This document shows, piece after piece, positions 9,412 to 15,676 of a stretch of DNA of 64,000 nt; the first letter of the stretch is position 1, and the number at the start of each line of letters is the position of its first letter. This stretch comes from Candidatus Ozemobacteraceae bacterium (GTDB taxonomy: Bacteria; Muiribacteriota; Ozemobacteria; Ozemobacterales; Ozemobacteraceae): the NCBI GenBank assembly GCA_035373905.1, contig DAOSOK010000021.1, positions 27,716 to 91,715 on the forward strand. The letters are read 5' to 3'. The notes beneath the pieces were generated by a model. It was given only the letters and a program-made list of their open reading frames with translations. It was not told the DNA's origin and ran no database searches. The position numbers and the translations under genes are program-made.

Positions 9412-12400
9412 ACCTCGCCGCCATCTGCATCAGGAGGCCGGTCTTCACGGTCATGATGACCCTGGCGCTCGTCGTCCTGGGCATGTTCTCGTATCAGCAG
9501 CTCGGCCTCGACCTCATGCCGAAAATGGATTTCCCGATCGTCCGCGTCTCCGTCACCCTGCCGGGCGCCAGTCCCGAAGAAGTCGAGACGCAGATCGCCA
9601 AGCCAATCGAGGAGGCCGTCAACACCGTCGGCGGCATCGACGAGCTCAACACCAAATGCCTGTTCGGCCAGGCCAGCATCATCGTCAAGTTCGTCCTCGA
9701 GAAGGACATCGACGTCGCCGCCCAGGAAGTCCGCGACCGCATCGCGCGCATCACGAAGGATCTGCCGGAGGGCACCGAGGCACCGCTGGTCGAGAAGATG
9801 GACCCCGACGCGATGCCTGTCGTCACGCTCGTCATCAAGGGGCCAAAGGAGATGCCCCTGCGCGACCTGACCTACTTTGCCCGAAAACGCATCAAGGAGC
9901 AGCTCGAAGCCATCGACGGCGTCGGGGCGATCCAGATCGTCGGCGGCCGCGAGCGCGAGATCCGCATCGTCGCCGACGCGAAAAAGATGGGTGCATATAA
10001 TATCTCCTCGGCGATGATGAAGGACGCGCTCAAGAGCCAGAACGTCGAGATCCCCGGCGGTGATGTGACCGAAGGCTCGAACGAGTTCATCCTGCGCACG
10101 CTCGGCCGCATCGACGAGCCGGCGAAATTCGCCGACGTGATCGTCGCGACGCAGAACGGCGTGCCGATCCGCATGAAAGACATCGCCGAGATTCTCGACG
10201 ACGAAGCCGAGCCCCGCAGTCTGGCCCGTCTCGACGGAGAGCCTGCCCTTTCCCTCGTCATTCAGAAACAGTCGGGCGTCAACACGCTCGACGTGATCGA
10301 CCGCATCCAGAAGCGACTCGAAGAGCTCAAGAAAAACTTCCCGGCCGGGATTTCCTACATTTCGATCCGCGACTCGTCGAAATTCATCAAGTCGTCGCTC
10401 CACGAGCTTCGGACGCATTTGGTCCTCGGCTCGCTGTGCGCCTCGTTCGTCGTCCTGCTGTTCATGGGAAATTTCGTCTCGACGATCATCTCGGCGCTCG
10501 CCATTCCCGTCTCGCTGATCTCGACCTTCCTCCTCATGCGCATGATGGGCTTTACCCTGAACAACATGTCGATGCTCGGTCTGACGCTCGCCGTCGGCAT
10601 CGTCATCGACGACGCCATCGTCGTCCTGGAAAATATATTTAGGCACATTGAAGAGAAGCACTCCGACGCCGAGACCGCGGCAAACGAAGCGACGTCTGAA
10701 ATCTACCTGGCGGTCATGGCGACCTCGCTGTCGCTCGCGGTCATCTTCCTGCCCGTAGCGTTCATGGAGGGCATCATCGGCCGTTTCCTGAACAACTTCG
10801 GTCTGACGATCGCGTTCGCCATCCTGATCTCGGTCCTGGTCTCGTTCACCCTGACGCCGATGCTCTGCTCGCGGCTGTTCCGGTACCGGTTCGCCCGCGG
10901 CTCCGGCCACAGCAAGAAGTCGGGCTTCTTCGGCTACGTCGACGCCGCCTACGGGCGCCTGCTGACCTACGCGCTGCGCCACAGGTGGCAGATCGTCATC
11001 GCGGCCGTCGTCTGCACCGTATTGGCGCTTCCGATCGGGAAGATGCTGTCGGTCGACTTCATGCCGAACGACGACACGAACGAGTTCAATGTGTATTTCC
11101 GCGCCGACGAGGGGAGCTCGCTCGAAGGCACGGAGCGGATCCTCCGGGAAATCGAGGGAAAAATGGCGACCCTGCGCGGCGTCAAACATGTGTTCGCGAC
11201 GATCGGCGAAGGCTCGGGCGTCGGCGTCAACGAAGGCCAGGTGTTCATCCAGCTCGTCGACATCGCGGAGCGCGACTTTTCCCAGTTCGACGTCATGGAT
11301 GACGCGCGCCGGATCATGAAAGCATACAAGGACCTGCGCCCCGCCGTCCAGGCGTCGAGCGGGTTCGGCGGCGGCTCTCGCATGTCCGACACGAGCTATT
11401 CGATCGCCGGTCCCGATCTGAACAGGATCAGCGAGTATGTCGACGCGATCGTGGATAAGATCCGCACCAGCGAAAAGATCGGCAATGCCGATTCCTCGTA
11501 TATCAGCCGCAAGCCCGAAGTCCACGTGAAGCTCGACCGGGAACGCGCCTACCGTCTGGGCGTGCGGCTCGACGTGCTGTCGACGTCGCTGCGCACGCTC
11601 GTCGGCGGCGCAGATCAGATCACCCGTTTCAAGGAGAACGACGAGTTGTACGAGGTGCGGGTCCGCCTGCGTCCCGAGGACCGCGGCAACCCCGAGGCCA
11701 TCTCCGGGCTGCTGTTGCCGACGACGCTCGGAACGCTCGTCCGGCTCGACTCGGTCGCTTCGATCACGGCGGGCTTCGGTCCCGCCCAGATCGACCGGCG
11801 CAACCGGCAGAGAAGTATAACGGTCAATATCAATCTTGGGAAGGGCGCCGCGCTGGGCGACGTGAACAAGATCGTGGAGAAAGCCGCCGCCGAACTGAAG
11901 ATGCCCCCGGAATACACCGGGACGCTGATCGGCCGTTCCCGCGAAATGGCCCGGACGATGCGCGGCTTCATGATCGCATTCTTCATGAGCGCCATCTTCA
12001 TGTATATGATCCTGGCCTCGCAGTTCGAGAGTTTCCTTCACCCGATCACGATCATGCTGTCGCTCCCCCTCTCGATCCCGTTCGCACTGGTTTCCCTGCT
12101 CATCGCGGGCAACTCTGTCAACATCTACTCGCTGCTGGGCATCTTCATGCTGTTCGGCATCGTGAAGAAGAACGCGATCCTGCAGATCGACTACACGAAC
12201 ACGCTTCGCGAGCAGGGCAAGGAACGGCGGGAAGCCGTCATCGAGGCCAACCACGCCCGCCTTCGGCCGATCCTGATGACGACGGTGACCCTCATCGCCG
12301 GCATGCTGCCCATGGCCCTCGGCAAGGGCGCCGGCGCCGCGACCCGCGCATCAATGGCGATCACGATCATCGGCGGCCAGAGTCTCTGTCTGCTCATCAC

Positions 12401-12485
12401 CCTCCTGCTGACCCCCGTGGCCTATACCCTGTTCGACGACCTGCTGATCTGGCTCGGCAAGAAACTGCCGCATTTCAGGAAATAA
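9408..12485 (+). CDS. RND efflux transporter, HAE1/AcrB-like (complete)
   Basis: Complete 1025-residue RND exporter. It starts with GTG at 9408, overlapping the adaptor stop, with AAGGAGG just upstream. TM1 follows MNLAAICIRRPVFTVMMTLA. The TM4 relay motif VGIVIDDAIVVLEN has both aspartates (D401, D402), unlike the partial RND gene at 1-2701. Later motifs are ASQFESFLHPITIMLSLP and GIVKKNAILQIDYTNTLREQ in the second permease half. It ends with a hydrophobic helix and a short basic tail. A strong terminator follows 24 bases after the stop. It forms one operon with marR, tolC and the adaptor gene. Confidence 0.95.
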   Translation: MNLAAICIRRPVFTVMMTLALVVLGMFSYQQLGLDLMPKMDFPIVRVSVTLPGASPEEVETQIAKPIEEAVNTVGGIDELNTKCLFGQASIIVKFVLEKDIDVAAQEVRDRIARITKDLPEGTEAPLVEKMDPDAMPVVTLVIKGPKEMPLRDLTYFARKRIKEQLEAIDGVGAIQIVGGREREIRIVADAKKMGAYNISSAMMKDALKSQNVEIPGGDVTEGSNEFILRTLGRIDEPAKFADVIVATQNGVPIRMKDIAEILDDEAEPRSLARLDGEPALSLVIQKQSGVNTLDVIDRIQKRLEELKKNFPAGISYISIRDSSKFIKSSLHELRTHLVLGSLCASFVVLLFMGNFVSTIISALAIPVSLISTFLLMRMMGFTLNNMSMLGLTLAVGIVIDDAIVVLENIFRHIEEKHSDAETAANEATSEIYLAVMATSLSLAVIFLPVAFMEGIIGRFLNNFGLTIAFAILISVLVSFTLTPMLCSRLFRYRFARGSGHSKKSGFFGYVDAAYGRLLTYALRHRWQIVIAAVVCTVLALPIGKMLSVDFMPNDDTNEFNVYFRADEGSSLEGTERILREIEGKMATLRGVKHVFATIGEGSGVGVNEGQVFIQLVDIAERDFSQFDVMDDARRIMKAYKDLRPAVQASSGFGGGSRMSDTSYSIAGPDLNRISEYVDAIVDKIRTSEKIGNADSSYISRKPEVHVKLDRERAYRLGVRLDVLSTSLRTLVGGADQITRFKENDELYEVRVRLRPEDRGNPEAISGLLLPTTLGTLVRLDSVASITAGFGPAQIDRRNRQRSITVNINLGKGAALGDVNKIVEKAAAELKMPPEYTGTLIGRSREMARTMRGFMIAFFMSAIFMYMILASQFESFLHPITIMLSLPLSIPFALVSLLIAGNSVNIYSLLGIFMLFGIVKKNAILQIDYTNTLREQGKERREAVIEANHARLRPILMTTVTLIAGMLPMALGKGAGAATRASMAITIIGGQSLCLLITLLLTPVAYTLFDDLLIWLGKKLPHFRK

Positions 12486-12508
12486 TTATATCTATTTCTA
12501 TTTATTTC

Positions 12509-12538
12509 GGCGGAAGGGCCTTTCCCTTCCGCCTTTTT
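12509..12538 (+). terminator. Intrinsic terminator of the marR efflux operon
   Basis: Perfect 10-bp stem GGCGGAAGGG / CCCTTCCGCC with a 5-base loop (CCTTT), followed directly by five T. It lies 24 bases after the RND stop codon. Confidence 0.9.
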
Positions 12539-12559
12539 CGTTGAAATCCACCTCGGTTC

Positions 12560-12615
12560 CGTCCGCCCTGAGCCTGTCGGTGGGCGAATGGCCGCACGCG
12601 TTTCGGCAGGATCAA
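12560..12615. repeat. Degenerate copy of the REP-like element at 15112-15175
   Basis: Aligns without gaps to the left arm, loop and most of the right arm of the element at 15112-15175, with roughly 70% identity by eye. The best block is GAGCCTGTCG. The right arm has decayed (TTTCGGCAGGATCA against TTCGACAGGCTCA), so the stem is now imperfect. Both copies lie in the same orientation and bracket the next two genes. Confidence 0.65.
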
Positions 12616-12652
12616 CATGCACGGCCGTATCGGTTGTCTTTCGGCCTGCGAT

Positions 12653-12682
12653 TTGCCAGATAGCGGAATCTCGGCATACAAT
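12653..12682 (+). promoter_or_regulatory. Candidate promoter for the ADP-ribosylglycohydrolase gene
   Basis: -35 TTGCCA (12653-12658) and -10 TACAAT (12677-12682) with 18-base spacing. The predicted start lies about 22 bases before the ATG at 12711. Confidence 0.55.
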
Positions 12683-12710
12683 CGCGCCATTCGAATCCGT
12701 GAGGTTTTTC

Positions 12711-13796
12711 ATGCGCGAACGTGCGGTCATCGGTTCACTGCTTGGAACGGCGCTGGGCGACAGCCTGGGGCTGCCGTACGAGAACATCGGGCCGGCTCGC
12801 GCGGCGCGGATGTTTCCGCCGCCGCTGCGACACCGGTTTTTCTTCGGCAGGGGCATGGTATCGGACGACACCGAGCACGCGGCGCTGACCGCGCTCGCGC
12901 TCGCCCGCTCGCGCGGCGCCGAGGCGGCGTTCACCCGTGACCTCGCCTGGTCGCTAAGGCTCTGGATCCTGTGCGTGCCTGCCGGAATAGGCTTCGCGAC
13001 CCTGCGGTCGCTGGTGAAGCTCTGGCTCGGCTGGAGTCCGGCGCGCAGCGGGGTTTTCTCAGCCGGGAACGGGCCCGCAATGCGGGCTCCCGTCATCGGG
13101 GCCTGTTTCTCGGCAGACTGCGCGAACGATGGCGCGACCCCGGAAGCCGCCGCTTCGGCAGCGCAACGCCGGGCACTGGTGCGAGCATCGACTCTCATCA
13201 CCCACTCGGATCCCCGGGCCGAGCAGGGCGCCCAGCTCGCGGCCCTCGCCGCCGCCTGCGCCGCCCGGGCCGACCGCCCGGAGGACGCACCGGACCGGTT
13301 TCGCGCCCTGCTGCGTTCCTGCATTCCCGATCTCGCTCCAGAATGGATCCCCCTGCTCGAATCGGCCGCCTCCTCCGCGGCTTCGGGCGTGACGACGCAG
13401 GCGTTCGCCGCAAGCCAGGGATGGAAATCCGGCGTCTCGGGCTACATGCTTCACACCATTCCCGCGGTTCTTCACGCGTGGTACCGATCTCCGGGCGATC
13501 TCCGGTCCGCGCTCGCGGACATCATCGAAGCCGGCGGAGACACGGACACGACGGCGGCAATCCTGGGTGGCATCGTCGGCGCGGGAACCTCGCCGGATGC
13601 CTTTCCCCGGGATCTTCTGGATGGCCTCCGTGACTGGCCCTGGTCCGTCGAGTTTCTGCGCGCCTGCGGGGCCGCGGCCGCTTCCCCGGAAAAACCTGCG
13701 CCAACGGTTTTCTGGCCGCTCGTGCTGCCGCGCAACGTCGCATTTGCGGCGATCGTCATCACTCATGGCTTCCGGCGGCTGCTGCCGCCGTATTGA
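12711..13796 (+). CDS. ADP-ribosylglycohydrolase (DraG/ARH) family protein
   Basis: Predicted hydrolase removing ADP-ribose from proteins (classically from arginine) or from small molecules, using two Mg ions. The 361-residue product begins GSLLGTALGDSLG, the family's first motif. SDDTE (residues 51-55) and GGDTDTT (from residue 275) supply the metal-binding acidic residues. These three motifs in this order define the fold. The start at 12711 has GTGAGG upstream and follows a reasonable promoter. The frame extends back to 12588, but that part overlaps the repeat element. No matching ADP-ribosyltransferase is seen nearby. An arginine deiminase follows 34 bases later on the same strand, probably in one transcript. 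The substrate is unknown. Confidence 0.88.
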   Translation: MRERAVIGSLLGTALGDSLGLPYENIGPARAARMFPPPLRHRFFFGRGMVSDDTEHAALTALALARSRGAEAAFTRDLAWSLRLWILCVPAGIGFATLRSLVKLWLGWSPARSGVFSAGNGPAMRAPVIGACFSADCANDGATPEAAASAAQRRALVRASTLITHSDPRAEQGAQLAALAAACAARADRPEDAPDRFRALLRSCIPDLAPEWIPLLESAASSAASGVTTQAFAASQGWKSGVSGYMLHTIPAVLHAWYRSPGDLRSALADIIEAGGDTDTTAAILGGIVGAGTSPDAFPRDLLDGLRDWPWSVEFLRACGAAAASPEKPAPTVFWPLVLPRNVAFAAIVITHGFRRLLPPY

Positions 13797-13830
13797 GGTC
13801 ATTCATCTCACGAAACGCGAAAGGGCCGTT

Positions 13831-15090
13831 ATGACATCGACACAGCAGAAGTTCGACATCTCGATCAGCTCCGAGATCGGCGCGCTCGAAGGCGTCATCC
13901 TCCACACGCCGGGCCAGGAGATTGAAAACATGACGCCGCAGAACGCCGAGCGCGCGCTATACAGCGACATTCTCAACCTGTCCGTCGCCTCGCTCGAATA
14001 CGCCCAGCTGCGAGGCGTGCTCGACAAGGTCACGCGGACCTTCCAGGTCAAGTCGCTTTTGGAGCAGATGCTGAAGATTGACGAGGCTCGGCGGCACCTC
14101 ATCGACAACATCTGTCTCAGCGAAGACGCCGAGGATCTCCGCGACGAACTGCTGGCCATGCCCCCCGGGGAACTCTGCCGCTGTTTCCTCGAGGGCGTGC
14201 TGATGAAAAAAGACAACTTGTCGCGCTTTCTCGACCACGAGAAATACTCGCTGCGTCCCCTGCACAACTTCTTTTTCACTCGCGACTCGGCCATCGCAAT
14301 CAACGACTGGGTGCTTATATCACGCATGGCCAACAAGGTCCGGACGCGCGAATCCCTCATCATGGAAGCGATCTTCCGCTTCCATCCGATGTTCGACGTC
14401 CAGATCCTGGACCCGAACACCCCGCTCGAGGGAAAACGGGGCGTTCAGCTCGAGGGCGGCGATATCCTCGTTGCGCGGCACGACATCCTGCTGATCGGGA
14501 TCGGCGCACGCACGAACCCCCACGGCGTCGACTTCCTCGTCGAGCATTTCCGAAAGCAGAAGCGGCCGCAGCATATCCTGGTGCAGGAACTGCCGTTTCA
14601 GCCGGAATCCTTCATCCATCTCGACATGGTGTTCACCTTCCTCGACACCGGTATCTGCATGGTCTACGAGCCCGTCATCATGCAGCCGAACCGGTACCGG
14701 ACCGTGCGCATCAGCATCGACAACGGCGAGACCGTCCGGATAACGGAAGAAAAGAATCTCCCCGAGGCCCTCAAAGACCTGGGCATGCCGCTGGAGCTGA
14801 TCAGGTGCGGCGCCAGTACGGACCCCTGGACGCAGGAGCGCGAGCAATGGCATAGCGGGGCCAATTTTTTCGCCATCGGCCCCGGCCGGATCATCGGCTA
14901 CCGCCGCAACATCAACACGATCGAAGAACTCGACCGCAAAGGTTTTGCCATCATCGACGCCACCGAGGTTGCCCAGGGAAAAGTCGATCTAGGCCGCTAC
15001 GGCCGGTGCGTGATCACCATCGACGGTTCCGAGCTCGCCCGCGGCGGCGGCGGCTGCCGCTGCATGACCATGCCCCTCCGCCGGCGCTGA
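13831..15090 (+). CDS. arcA: Arginine deiminase
   Basis: Predicted guanidino-modifying enzyme converting arginine to citrulline and ammonia. The 419-residue product carries the family motifs in order: LHNFFFTRDSAIAINDWVLI (substrate Asp), LEGGDILV, IGARTNPHG, SFIHLDMVFTFLD (catalytic His) and the C-terminal GGGGCRCMTMPL with the catalytic Cys at residue 411. A helical insert after residue 50 is normal for bacterial arginine deiminases. The start at 13831 (MTSTQQKFDI) has AAAGGG upstream; the frame is open further but overlaps the previous gene. No ornithine carbamoyltransferase, carbamate kinase or arginine antiporter is visible, so the usual arc operon is absent. A close amidinotransferase relative is a less likely alternative. 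Confidence 0.88.
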   Translation: MTSTQQKFDISISSEIGALEGVILHTPGQEIENMTPQNAERALYSDILNLSVASLEYAQLRGVLDKVTRTFQVKSLLEQMLKIDEARRHLIDNICLSEDAEDLRDELLAMPPGELCRCFLEGVLMKKDNLSRFLDHEKYSLRPLHNFFFTRDSAIAINDWVLISRMANKVRTRESLIMEAIFRFHPMFDVQILDPNTPLEGKRGVQLEGGDILVARHDILLIGIGARTNPHGVDFLVEHFRKQKRPQHILVQELPFQPESFIHLDMVFTFLDTGICMVYEPVIMQPNRYRTVRISIDNGETVRITEEKNLPEALKDLGMPLELIRCGASTDPWTQEREQWHSGANFFAIGPGRIIGYRRNINTIEELDRKGFAIIDATEVAQGKVDLGRYGRCVITIDGSELARGGGGCRCMTMPLRRR

Positions 15091-15111
15091 CCTTGCGCGG
15101 GTGGCATGTCC

Positions 15112-15175
15112 CGTTCGTCCCGAGCCTGTCGAAAGGTGAACGGCCGTTCGTGCTTCGACAGGCTCAGCACGAGCG
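15112..15175. repeat. REP-like inverted-repeat element
   Basis: Two arms, 15112-15133 and 15154-15175, pair over 22 positions with four mismatches, including a perfect 12-bp core GAGCCTGTCGAA / TTCGACAGGCTC. The 20-base loop contains ACGGCCGT. The core sequence resembles a short intergenic repeat that I recall from many GC-rich bacterial genomes. It lies just after the arginine deiminase stop; a diverged copy is at 12560-12615. Confidence 0.8.
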
Positions 15176-15218
15176 GAGACGGTGAATCTTCTTTCGAGAT
15201 ACGGGACCCGGTAAAAGA

Positions 15219-15254
15219 ATATCCCCGAATATCTTCGATGATATTCGGGGATAT
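15219..15254. terminator. Perfect 15-bp hairpin between convergent genes
   Basis: Arms ATATCCCCGAATATC (15219-15233) and GATATTCGGGGATAT (15240-15254) pair perfectly around a 6-base loop (TTCGAT). It sits between the 3' ends of the arginine deiminase and rhodanese genes. This suggests a bidirectional transcription stop or an mRNA-stabilising hairpin, although no T-tract follows on either strand. Confidence 0.6.
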
Positions 15255-15293
15255 CGTCCGGACGAATCGTCAGCGCTTCGGTTGCGCGACCGG

Positions 15294-15674
15294 TCAGTCT
15301 TTGTCTACCTTGAACCCGGCGCTGATCCAGGCCATCGTGCCGCCGTCGACATTCACCAGGGCCGTCTTGTCTGCAAGACGAGGGGCCAGCTGGGCGCACG
15401 CCTGCATCGAGCGGCCGCCGCTCAGGCAGATCACGAACACCCGCTTCCTGCCTTTCAGGCGATCGGCCGAACCGGCGACTATACCAAGCGGTATATTTTC
15501 AGCGCCGGGCACATGCCCCGCCGAGAACTCGTCGGGCTCGCGCACGTCCACGACGAGCTCTTCTGCGCTCAGACCGCCGGAAAGATGTTTTTGCAGTTCC
15601 TGAACCGTGATATGTTCCACGCCTTCGACACCTCCAAAGAGTGACATGAGCAACGAAACGAGTTTCCCGAGCAT
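15294..15674 (-). CDS. Rhodanese-domain protein
   Basis: Small single-domain sulfurtransferase, 126 residues. After a short hydrophobic N-terminus (MLGKLVSLLMSLFGG) it has the rhodanese core: ITVQELQKHL, VVDVREPDEFSAGHVPGAEN, then the active-site loop CLSGGRSM with the persulfide-carrying Cys at residue 83, and VDGGTMAWISAG near the end. The N-terminal segment could be a membrane anchor or weak signal peptide. The ATG at 15674 lies three bases after the stop of the VIT/VWA gene, so the two are co-transcribed. The frame is open back to 16193, but that region belongs to the upstream gene in another frame. The role with the VIT protein is unknown. Confidence 0.88.
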   Translation of the reverse strand: MLGKLVSLLMSLFGGVEGVEHITVQELQKHLSGGLSAEELVVDVREPDEFSAGHVPGAENIPLGIVAGSADRLKGRKRVFVICLSGGRSMQACAQLAPRLADKTALVNVDGGTMAWISAGFKVDKD

Positions 15675-15676
15675 CG

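Noticed and set aside
9096..12254. 1052-codon minus-strand frame over the second RND gene
   Set aside because: Composition (D, R, H, Q, V rich) is typical of the antisense of a GC-rich membrane protein; the sense strand has full RND motifs.
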